Made by a program: the position numbers and the translations under genes
NCBI GenBank assembly: GCA_030425945.1
Contig: JAUHZL010000229.1
Location: forward strand, 1 to 5,232
Reading direction: 5' to 3'
Source: Alphaproteobacteria bacterium
GTDB lineage: Bacteria; Pseudomonadota; Alphaproteobacteria; Rhodobacterales; Rhodobacteraceae
DNA: 5,232 nt
The notes under the pieces: model-generated
The model's input: only the letters and a program-made list of their open reading frames with translations
Database searches by the model: none
What the model was told of the DNA's origin: nothing
Shown: positions 1 to 4,767 of the stretch, one piece after another
Layout of the letters: every line of letters begins with the position of its first letter
Numbering within the stretch: the stretch's first letter is position 1

Positions 1-2
1 CG

Positions 3-485
3 GCAACCCCGATCGCGTGGCCGGAGCTGTTCACCTCGCTGCAGACCGGCGTCGTGGAAGGCACCGCGAACGGCATCACCGACATCATGGGCATGAAATT
101 CCCGGATGCCGGCCTCCAGTACCTGACCCTCGACGGGCACAGCTACATGGGCGCCCTGTGGTGGATGAACAACGAGAAGTTCCTGTCGATGCCGGAAGAC
201 CTGCGTCGCGTGGTGGTGGACGGCTTCGCCGCCCTCCAGCAGGCCACCTTCGCCTCGCCGAAGCGCAAGTCGATCCAGGCCTACGAGGACTTCGTGGCCG
301 GTGGCGGCGACATCTACGTGCCGTCGCCCGCCGAGAAGGCCATGTTCCAGGAAGCCGCGGCCCCGGTCTACGAGTGGTTCCAGTCCTCGGTGACCAAGGG
401 CCCGGAAATCTTCGCCGCCTTCACCGCCGCCGTGGATGAAGCCAAGGCGAAAGTCGATGCCGAGCGTGCGGCCGATCTGAACTGA
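3..485 (+). CDS. TRAP transporter solute-binding protein, DctP family (5'-truncated by window edge)
   Basis: This is the C-terminal 160 residues of a periplasmic binding protein of the tripartite ATP-independent periplasmic (TRAP) transport family. Such proteins capture an organic acid or related solute and hand it to the DctQ/DctM membrane subunits. The frame is open from the window edge (it reads ATPIAWPELFTSLQTGVVEG) and ends at TGA 483-485. The family hallmark is the segment Pro-x-x-Trp-x-Glu-Leu-(F/Y)-x-x-Leu-Gln-x-Gly-Val-Val-(E/D)-Gly, followed by an LWWMNNEKF-type strand and the helical tail typical of DctP (MPEDLRRVVVDG onward). The N-terminal signal peptide and the substrate-contacting arginine region lie outside the window, so the ligand cannot be inferred. 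An internal GTG at 54 is in frame but splits the conserved motif, so it is not the start. A strong terminator follows, so this is the last gene of its transcript; any dctQ/dctM genes must lie elsewhere. Confidence 0.9.
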   Translation, partial: ATPIAWPELFTSLQTGVVEGTANGITDIMGMKFPDAGLQYLTLDGHSYMGALWWMNNEKFLSMPEDLRRVVVDGFAALQQATFASPKRKSIQAYEDFVAGGGDIYVPSPAEKAMFQEAAAPVYEWFQSSVTKGPEIFAAFTAAVDEAKAKVDAERAADLN

Positions 486-513
486 TCGCTCTCGCGTTCC
501 GGACAGGAGCGGG

Positions 514-544
514 CGGCCCGGGGAAACCCGGGCCGTTTCGTTTT
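514..544 (+). terminator. Rho-independent terminator after the TRAP binding-protein gene
   Basis: A perfect 9-bp stem, CGGCCCGGG (514-522) with CCCGGGCCG (527-535), is closed by a GAAA tetraloop (523-526). It is followed directly by the T-rich tract TTTCGTTTT (536-544). It starts 28 bases after the stop codon of the upstream gene, the normal place for an intrinsic terminator. It isolates the TRAP gene from the ORF6N gene downstream. Confidence 0.92.
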
Positions 545-600
545 CACCGCCTGTTAACCTTGAGCGCTATGCTGGTCGGGACCCCTGCCAAGGCCCTGCG

Positions 601-1398
601 ATGCCCGATAACCTGTCCCCGACCCTGCCGATCTACACCGTGCGCGGGCTTGCCGTGGTCCTCGCCCACGACGTCGCGCCCCGGTTCGGCTACACGACCG
701 GGAAACTGAATGAGCGGGTGCGCGGCAACCTCGACCGTTTCGGCGACGACTACGCGTTCCAGCTGACCGAGGCGGAGTGGGCCGCTTTGATATCCGAATT
801 CGGGATATCAAACACCGGCCGCGGCGGGATCCGCCACACGCCCTGGGCCTTCACCGAACATGGCGTCGTGATGGCAGCGACGCTCTTGCGCTCGGACGAG
901 GCCGTGGCGGCCTCGCGCCTGATCGTGGCGACCTTCGTCGAAGCCCGACACCGGGCGCGAGACGCCGACGCGGGACGCAACCTGCCCGATCCGCTCGGCA
1001 CCGCCGACCTGGTCCCGCTCGCGCGCAGCGAACGGGCGGGGCTGGCGGCGAAGCTCGATGGGGCCCTCGGGCGGGTGCTCGACGCGATCGCCGACCCGGA
1101 GGCGGGCACAACGGTCCGAGAGGAAGCCCGCAGCATCGCGCGGGAGGGTCTCGGCGCGATCCGGGCGCGGCTGCGGCGCGAGGGGCTGACCAACGAGCGC
1201 GCCATCGCCGAAATCGGCAAGCTCCTGCGCGAGGCCGAGGCGCTGGATGCCGAGATCGAAGCCCGCCGCATCGAGACCGAGCATCGCCGCCTCGCCTTTC
1301 TGGCCAAACAGTTGCGGCTGGTCCTTGAGGCCCAACGCTACCTCGACGGCGGCACCGCGGACGGGCTGCTGGGCGTCCTGAAGGACCTCGGGGGCTGA
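601..1398 (+). CDS. ORF6N-domain protein (phage antirepressor-type DNA-binding family)
   Basis: A 265-residue protein. Residues about 10-117 match the ORF6N domain, found in phage antirepressor-like and KilA-N-associated proteins and thought to bind DNA. Visible family marks are IYTVRGLAVVLAHDVAPRFG (11-30, the 'RG..V...D.A..(Y/F)G' block), LNERVRGNLDRF (36-47), FQLTEAEW (53-60), GRGGIRHTPWAFTEHGV (73-89) and the helix LRSDEAVAASRLIVATFVEAR (96-116). Residues about 118-265 are Arg/Glu/Ala-rich and predicted helical, with a probable coiled coil near 195-245; I recognise no second domain. The ATG at 601 is preceded by AAGG (590-593) at 7-base spacing. An AT-rich inverted repeat sits inside the gene at 786-812. 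The gene stands alone, bounded by the terminator upstream and a convergent gene 7 bp downstream. No integrase or phage structural gene is visible, so its role and target are unknown; it could be a prophage relic or a domesticated regulator. Confidence 0.85.
   Translation: MPDNLSPTLPIYTVRGLAVVLAHDVAPRFGYTTGKLNERVRGNLDRFGDDYAFQLTEAEWAALISEFGISNTGRGGIRHTPWAFTEHGVVMAATLLRSDEAVAASRLIVATFVEARHRARDADAGRNLPDPLGTADLVPLARSERAGLAAKLDGALGRVLDAIADPEAGTTVREEARSIAREGLGAIRARLRREGLTNERAIAEIGKLLREAEALDAEIEARRIETEHRRLAFLAKQLRLVLEAQRYLDGGTADGLLGVLKDLGG
786..812. repeat. AT-rich 10-bp inverted repeat inside the ORF6N gene
   Basis: TTTGATATCC (786-795) and GGATATCAAA (803-812) are perfect reverse complements separated by the 7 bases GAATTCG. 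The element is strikingly AT-rich in very GC-rich surroundings. It falls between two conserved parts of the ORF6N domain (residues 62-71, LISEFGISN). In frame it uses TTG, ATA, TCA and a second ATA, codons that are rare elsewhere in this window. That makes a constraint on the DNA or RNA sequence itself plausible, for example an internal operator. Its function is not known. Confidence 0.6.
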
Positions 1399-1405
1399 GG
1401 CGCCC

Positions 1406-1894
1406 TTACCGGAACGGATACATCCAGACGCGGTAGTCCTCGACAAGGATCAGCGCCTTGTCGATCTCCTCGCGGGTCATCTTCTTGACGACCTCCTCCA
1501 GCGACATCGCGGCATCCGGGTCACCGCCGATGGCCGACAGCGTGTACCACATGTAGGCGCGCATCAGGTCCGGCGCGGGCAGGCCGCGACCGATCTCGTA
1601 GTACCAGCCCACGCCCGACTGGGCCCCCGGATGCCCTTTCATCGCGGCGCGCAGGTACCAGTCGAAGGCGCGCTGGTCGTCGCGCGGCACGCCCAGACCC
1701 ATGGCGTACATCACCCCGATCAGCTCCTCGGCCTCGGCATTTCCCGAGCGCGCGGCCAGCCACAACTCCTCGCGCGCCTCGACGAAGCGGCCCTCTTCCA
1801 TCAGGTCGCGCGCATGCTCCAGTTCGGCCACGGCGGGGCTTGCAACCGCGAGGCAAAGCGCCAAACTCGCCGCATGTTTCGCAAGTTTTCGCAT
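1406..1894 (-). CDS. Secreted Sel1-repeat (SLR, TPR-like) protein
   Basis: A 162-residue protein read on the minus strand from ATG at 1894 to TAA at 1406-1408. Residues 1-23 form a clear Sec signal peptide (MRKLAKHAASLAL..., ending AVA|EL). The segment LALC lacks the small residue before Cys needed for a lipobox, so a soluble periplasmic protein is more likely than a lipoprotein. Residues 24-52 form a TPR-like helical pair. Two Sel1 repeats follow at about 53-88 (with GVMYAMGLGVPRDD and WYLRAAMKG) and 89-124 (with GWYYEIGRGLP and YMWYTLSAIGG). The tail KKMTREEIDKA resembles the ending common in small Sel1 proteins. Sel1 repeats are protein-interaction scaffolds; the partner is unknown. The start is supported by the signal peptide and by a GGGAGG ribosome-binding site 7 bases upstream. 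A much longer open frame continues upstream of this ATG, but it is antisense to the di-heme gene and shows no protein-family character. Confidence 0.88.
   Translation of the reverse strand: MRKLAKHAASLALCLAVASPAVAELEHARDLMEEGRFVEAREELWLAARSGNAEAEELIGVMYAMGLGVPRDDQRAFDWYLRAAMKGHPGAQSGVGWYYEIGRGLPAPDLMRAYMWYTLSAIGGDPDAAMSLEEVVKKMTREEIDKALILVEDYRVWMYPFR
1874..1894. other. Head-to-head overlap of two divergent gene starts
   Basis: The first seven codons of the di-heme protein (plus strand, MFRKFSH) and of the Sel1 protein (minus strand, MRKLAKH) are read from the same 21 bp. Both encode the positively charged N-terminus of a signal peptide. The segment contains a direct repeat of TTTCGCA (1877-1883 and 1887-1893), one helical turn apart. 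Each gene's promoter and leader must lie inside the other's coding sequence. I see no convincing -35/-10 pair for either gene. Confidence 0.75.
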
Positions 1895-3211
1895 CGGATC
1901 GCCTCCCTCTCGCTCGCCGGTCTCGTTGCCGCGATGCCCGTTTCGGCCGCCGACCTGCCCGCCCCGCTGACCGAGGCCGACTTCATCACCTTCGACGACG
2001 CGCAGGCGCGGCTCGGCCAGCTTCTGTTCTACGATAAGATCCTGTCCGGCAACCGCAACATCTCCTGCGGCACCTGTCATCACCACGACTTCGGCGGCAC
2101 CGACGGGCTGAGCCTCGGGATCGGCGAGGGCGGCATCGGCGTCGGCCCCGAGCGGCGGCCCGGCGAGGGCGACGACCGGGTCCGCAAGCGCATCCCGCGC
2201 AACGCGCCCGCGCTCTGGAACCTCGCGCACGAGGACATCCGCGTGCTGTTCCACGACGGGCGGCTGGAGGTCTCGGACCTCTACGGCAACGGCTTCGACA
2301 CGCCCGCGCAGGAGTGGGTGCCCCCCGGGTTGGAAACGGCGCTCGCCGCACAGGCGCTGTTCCCGATGACCGCGCAGTTCGAGATGGCCGGCAATGTCGG
2401 CGAGAACGAGGTCGCCGGGGCCGTCAACGACCGGATCGACGCGGCCTGGCCGATCATCGCCAAGCGGGTGCGCACGATCCCCGCCTATGGCGAAATGTTC
2501 GTCGCGGCCTTCCCGCACATCGACAGCCCCGAGCAGGTAAGCATCGTCGAGATCGCCAATGCGCTGGCCGCCTTCATGGGCACCGAGTGGCGCAACTTCG
2601 ACAGCCCCTTCGACGCCTATCTCGCGGGCGACACCGACGCGCTGACCGAGCCGCAGCGCCGGGGGATGGAGCTGTTCTACGGCGACGCGGGCTGTTCCGC
2701 CTGCCACGCGGGGCCGCTGCTCAGCGACCAGCAGTTCCACGCGCTCGCCCTGCCCCAGTTCGGCCCGGGCCGCACCCGGGCGCACGACCCCTATGTCCGC
2801 GACGTGGGCCGGGTCGGCAAGTCGAACCGGCTGGAGGACAGCTACCGCTTCCGCACGCCGATGCTGCGCAACGTGACGCTGACCGCGCCCTACGGCCACA
2901 ACGGGGCCTTCCCGACGCTGGAGGGGATCGTGCGCCACCACATCGCGCCGCGCGAAAGCCTCGTCCGATGGACGCCGGACATGGCGCATCTGCCCGATAT
3001 CCCCTGGCTCGCCCCGGTCGACTTCCTCGTGCAGGACGACCCGATCGAGCGGCGGCGGCACGCGGCCGTGCTCGACCTCGCCCCGCAGGCGCGGACCGAG
3101 GCGGAGATCGCCGACCTCGTCGCTTTCCTCGGCGCGCTGGAAGGGGTGACGGCGAAGACCCGTCCGCTGGGCCGCCCCGAGACGGTGCCGAGCGGCCTGC
3201 CCGTCGACTGA
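1874..3211 (+). CDS. MauG / cytochrome c peroxidase-like periplasmic di-heme protein
   Basis: A 445-residue c-type cytochrome of the bacterial di-heme peroxidase/MauG superfamily. These enzymes use two covalently bound hemes to reduce peroxide or to oxidise a protein or small-molecule substrate in the periplasm. Residues 1-25 form a Sec signal peptide (MFRKFSHRIASLSL..., ending VSA|A). The two heme-attachment motifs are CGTCH (C65, C68, H69) and CSACH (C274, C277, H278). Other family marks are LGQLLFYDKILSGN (47-60), SLGIGEGG (80-87), RNAPALWN, FHDGR (126-130), EM at 170-171 (probable counterpart of the catalytic Glu), and RTPMLRNVTLTAPYGHNG (327-344). It is longer than classic cytochrome c peroxidases because of the 76-165 region, as in MauG-like paralogues. 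The ATG at 1874 is chosen because it begins the signal peptide; its ribosome-binding site is weak, and it overlaps the divergent Sel1 gene by 21 bp. No methylamine-dehydrogenase genes are nearby, so the substrate is unknown and the symbol mauG is not justified. Confidence 0.9.
   Translation: MFRKFSHRIASLSLAGLVAAMPVSAADLPAPLTEADFITFDDAQARLGQLLFYDKILSGNRNISCGTCHHHDFGGTDGLSLGIGEGGIGVGPERRPGEGDDRVRKRIPRNAPALWNLAHEDIRVLFHDGRLEVSDLYGNGFDTPAQEWVPPGLETALAAQALFPMTAQFEMAGNVGENEVAGAVNDRIDAAWPIIAKRVRTIPAYGEMFVAAFPHIDSPEQVSIVEIANALAAFMGTEWRNFDSPFDAYLAGDTDALTEPQRRGMELFYGDAGCSACHAGPLLSDQQFHALALPQFGPGRTRAHDPYVRDVGRVGKSNRLEDSYRFRTPMLRNVTLTAPYGHNGAFPTLEGIVRHHIAPRESLVRWTPDMAHLPDIPWLAPVDFLVQDDPIERRRHAAVLDLAPQARTEAEIADLVAFLGALEGVTAKTRPLGRPETVPSGLPVD
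1902..1907 (-). promoter_or_regulatory. Ribosome-binding site deciding the Sel1-protein start
   Basis: On the minus strand GGGAGG lies 7 bases before the ATG at 1894. This fixes the start at the signal-peptide methionine rather than anywhere in the long upstream open frame. The site lies inside the first codons of the divergent di-heme protein gene. Confidence 0.7.
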
Positions 3212-3301
3212 CCGGACCGCCCGCGCTGTCACAGGACCGACACGCAACGCGGGTATTCAGGCCGGAAAACGACGATCAGGCAGGCATTCGGACCCACGGC
3301 A

Positions 3302-4480
3302 ATGATGGCGCAACTTCCTCCCCTCCGGTTGACCGGGGCGCATGTGTTGCGCGACGGCGCGTTCGAGGCCCGCACCCTCGCGCTGGCCGACGGGCGGATC
3401 ACCCGCGGCCCCTTCGAAGCCGTCGACCTGAGCGGGCACTGGCTGCTGCCGGGGATTGTCGACATGGCCGCCGAGCCGGACCCGGCCGAGCGGCAGTCGC
3501 CCGGGACCTTTCGCGCGCGGCTCGCCGCCGGGGGCGTGACGACGGCCTGGGGCCTCTACCGCTGGAGCTGGGAAGGCGGCGAGACCGGCGTCGCCGCGAC
3601 GCGGGGCGACCTCGCCCGCCTGCGCCGTGCCACGCCCGGACCGATCGACCTGCGCCCGGGGCTGGAGGCCGAGTGCCACGCCACCGCGACCGGCACCGAG
3701 CTTCTGGCCACGGCCGAGACCGAGCGGCTGGACCTCGTCTATTTCAGCAACCGGCTGGCCCGGCTTCAGGACCTCGCGCTCGGCGGCCCCGGCGGGCTGG
3801 CCGCGGCCGCCGGGGTGCTGGGCACCGATCCCGAGACGCTGGCGGCGCGCATCGCCGCAGCGGCGGCCTGTCGTCCGGGGGTGCCGCGTCACCTGTGCCG
3901 GATGGCGGAAGCCTTTGACCGGATGGGGATTTCCTACGGCAGCCTGGGCGACGCGGACGGCGAGACGCGCGAGCATCACCGGATCATCGGCGCCCGCCTG
4001 ACCCTGCGCCCGAAAAGCCGCTCGGCCGCGGCCACCGCCAAGGCGATGAACGACCCGGTCCTGATCGCCGCCGCAGACCTTGCCGGGCTGGCCGACAGCG
4101 GCGCCCGGCGCGCCTCGGCGCTGGTGCTGGAAGGGCTCTGCGACGTGCTCGTTTCGGGTGCGCCGGGGGCGCGGATTCTCGACGCGATCTGGACGCTGAC
4201 CGACCTCGGGATCGCCTTCGAGCGCCTGTGGCACCTCGCCAGCACCGGCCCGGCCGAGGTCATGGGCCTGCACGACCGGGGCACGCTCAACCCGGGAGCG
4301 CGGGCGGATGTCTGCATCCTCGACCCCGAACGCCGGCGCCTCGCCGGGGTCATCGCCGACGGCTGCCTCGTCTGGGCCGAGGGCGCGGTGGCCGACGCCT
4401 TTGCCGCCCGCGCCGCACGCGCCCCGCTGAGGGCCGCTGCTCCCCCCGCGCGGGCCGACGCCCGGCATGCGGCGGAATAA
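3302..4480 (+). CDS. PhnM-like amidohydrolase homologue with substituted metal-binding motifs
   Basis: A 392-residue protein related to PhnM (alpha-D-ribose 1-methylphosphonate 5-triphosphate diphosphatase), the amidohydrolase-superfamily enzyme of C-P lyase phosphonate breakdown. The fold is recognisable in order: a small beta domain (8-46), LLPGIVDM (48-55), AAGGVTTAW with WSWEGG (75-93), GISYGSLGDADGETREHH (219-236), KAMNDP (247-252), LCDVLVSGAP (279-288), STGPAEVMGLHDRGTLNPG (324-342) and ADVCIL. Several PhnM metal-site motifs are changed. HxD after the first strand is AAE (56-58), SHDD is SLGD (224-227), and the Asp of LSSD is Gly286. A normal binuclear or mononuclear metal site therefore looks unlikely, although the frame is intact. 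The start is ATG 3302 or 3305; upstream codons back to the previous gene's stop (same frame) hold no other start, and no good ribosome-binding site is seen. No other phn gene is in the window. It may bind a ligand or act as a divergent enzyme; its function is unknown. Confidence 0.8.
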   Translation: MMAQLPPLRLTGAHVLRDGAFEARTLALADGRITRGPFEAVDLSGHWLLPGIVDMAAEPDPAERQSPGTFRARLAAGGVTTAWGLYRWSWEGGETGVAATRGDLARLRRATPGPIDLRPGLEAECHATATGTELLATAETERLDLVYFSNRLARLQDLALGGPGGLAAAAGVLGTDPETLAARIAAAAACRPGVPRHLCRMAEAFDRMGISYGSLGDADGETREHHRIIGARLTLRPKSRSAAATAKAMNDPVLIAAADLAGLADSGARRASALVLEGLCDVLVSGAPGARILDAIWTLTDLGIAFERLWHLASTGPAEVMGLHDRGTLNPGARADVCILDPERRRLAGVIADGCLVWAEGAVADAFAARAARAPLRAAAPPARADARHAAE

Positions 4481-4498
4481 CCGCCGTCGCGCAACCGC

Positions 4499-4526
4499 TT
4501 GCCAGATAGCCGCGCTCATGTAATCT
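4499..4526 (+). promoter_or_regulatory. Probable sigma70-type promoter for the glycine riboswitch-gcvT transcript
   Basis: TTGCCA (4499-4504) and TAATCT (4521-4526) are separated by 16 bases, a good match to housekeeping promoter boxes. A start about 7 bases after the -10 box would fall near 4533, exactly where the first aptamer's closing stem begins. The promoter lies just after the stop codon of the PhnM-like gene, so the riboswitch RNA is likely made independently of that gene. Confidence 0.6.
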
Positions 4527-4529
4527 GGC
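4501..4529. repeat. 7-bp inverted repeat spanning the gcvT promoter
   Basis: GCCAGAT (4501-4507) and ATCTGGC (4523-4529) are exact reverse complements with 15 bases between them. They overlap the -35 and -10 boxes respectively. This geometry fits an operator for a dimeric regulator, or it may be chance. It is a poor terminator for the upstream gene because no T tract follows. Confidence 0.4.
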
Positions 4530-4532
4530 GCG

Positions 4533-4616
4533 GCATCACGGGAGAATCCGGTCCGCAAGGGCCGGTGCCGAAGGAGCAACCGCCCCGGTAAACTCTCAGG
4601 CAAAAGGACCGGATGC
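4533..4616 (+). promoter_or_regulatory. Glycine riboswitch aptamer 1
   Basis: P1 can form between GCATC (4533-4537) and GATGC (4612-4616). P2 is a strong 7-bp hairpin, CCGGTCC (4548-4554) with GGGCCGG (4559-4565), capped by a GCAA tetraloop. A short P3 extension pairs ACCG (4579-4582) with CGGT (4586-4589). The GGGAGA before P2 and the AAAAGGAC segment after P3 are the usual conserved single-stranded or junction elements. Helix limits are by eye. Confidence 0.85.
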
Positions 4617-4624
4617 AGCGACAG

Positions 4625-4690
4625 ACTCTGGAGAGTGGGGCCAAGGGCCTCCGCCGACGGGATAACGATCTCAGGCACCAAGGACAGAGG
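4625..4690 (+). promoter_or_regulatory. Glycine riboswitch aptamer 2
   Basis: P1 pairs CTCT (4626-4629) with AGAG (4686-4689), flanking the conserved CTGGAGAG start and GGACAGAGG end. P2 is GGGGCC (4637-4642) with GGCCTC (4646-4651), including one G-U pair. The core reads GCCGACGG where the consensus has GCCGAAGG, and the P3 arm is minimal. It is more compact than aptamer 1. Confidence 0.82.
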
Positions 4691-4767
4691 GGGCACCACC
4701 GCCGGAGCGATCCGGCACAGGTGCCGGCACGCGTTTCCCCGGCCCGTTGCGTTGAAAGGACCGGCAT
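4691..4767 (+). promoter_or_regulatory. Riboswitch expression platform reaching the gcvT start codon
   Basis: Two mutually exclusive structures are visible. One is a two-part hairpin: GGCACC (4692-4697) with GGTGCC (4720-4725), enclosing GCCGGA (4701-4706) with TCCGGC (4711-4716) and a GCGA loop. The other pairs TGCCGG (4722-4727) with CCGGCA (4761-4766). That segment lies immediately after the ribosome-binding site AAAGGA (4755-4760) and includes the A of the ATG. No T-tract terminator is present, so control of translation initiation is more likely than termination. Which state glycine favours is inference. Confidence 0.6.
4755..4760 (+). promoter_or_regulatory. gcvT ribosome-binding site
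   Basis: AAAGGA lies 5 bases before the ATG at 4766. It is the only Shine-Dalgarno-like element near the start, and it abuts the segment that the expression platform can sequester. Confidence 0.7.

Larger units (their letters stand above)
4533..4690 (+). promoter_or_regulatory. Tandem glycine riboswitch (two gcvT-type aptamers)
   Basis: The leader of gcvT carries two successive glycine aptamers, a known architecture for cooperative or dimeric sensing of glycine. The conserved core GCCGAAGGAGCAA (4567-4579) with ACTCTCAGGCAAAAGGAC (4592-4609) marks the first. GCCGACGGGATAA (4653-4665) with ATCTCAGGCACCAAGGAC (4668-4685) marks the second. These match the published gcvT-motif consensus, and the RNA lies directly upstream of gcvT on the same strand. 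The linker is very short, as is usual for this class. Bound glycine would normally raise expression of the cleavage system. Confidence 0.93.

Noticed and set aside
554..559. TTAACC upstream of the ORF6N gene as a CtrA-type site
   Set aside because: Only one half-site is present; the second half at the expected spacing is absent, and a six-base match is easily chance.
545..600. Promoter for the ORF6N gene
   Set aside because: TTGAGC (560-565) and TATGCT (569-574) resemble promoter boxes but cannot be paired with acceptable spacing, so no promoter is annotated.
1895..3247. Long minus-strand open frame continuing upstream of the Sel1 protein
   Set aside because: It lies fully antisense to the di-heme gene, has no recognisable domain, and is explained by GC-rich codon bias that removes stops from the opposite strand. 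The signal peptide and GGGAGG site mark the true start at 1894.
3220..3253. Inverted repeat CCCGCG/CGCGGG with inner TGTC/GACA after the di-heme gene as a terminator
   Set aside because: The stem is interrupted by unequal bulges, the arms are short and no T-rich tract follows; it is weak compared with the clear terminator at 514-544.
2314..3918. A 534-codon plus-strand open frame across the di-heme and PhnM-like genes
   Set aside because: It is an out-of-frame reading of two real genes, with Arg/Ala/Pro-rich sequence and no family similarity.
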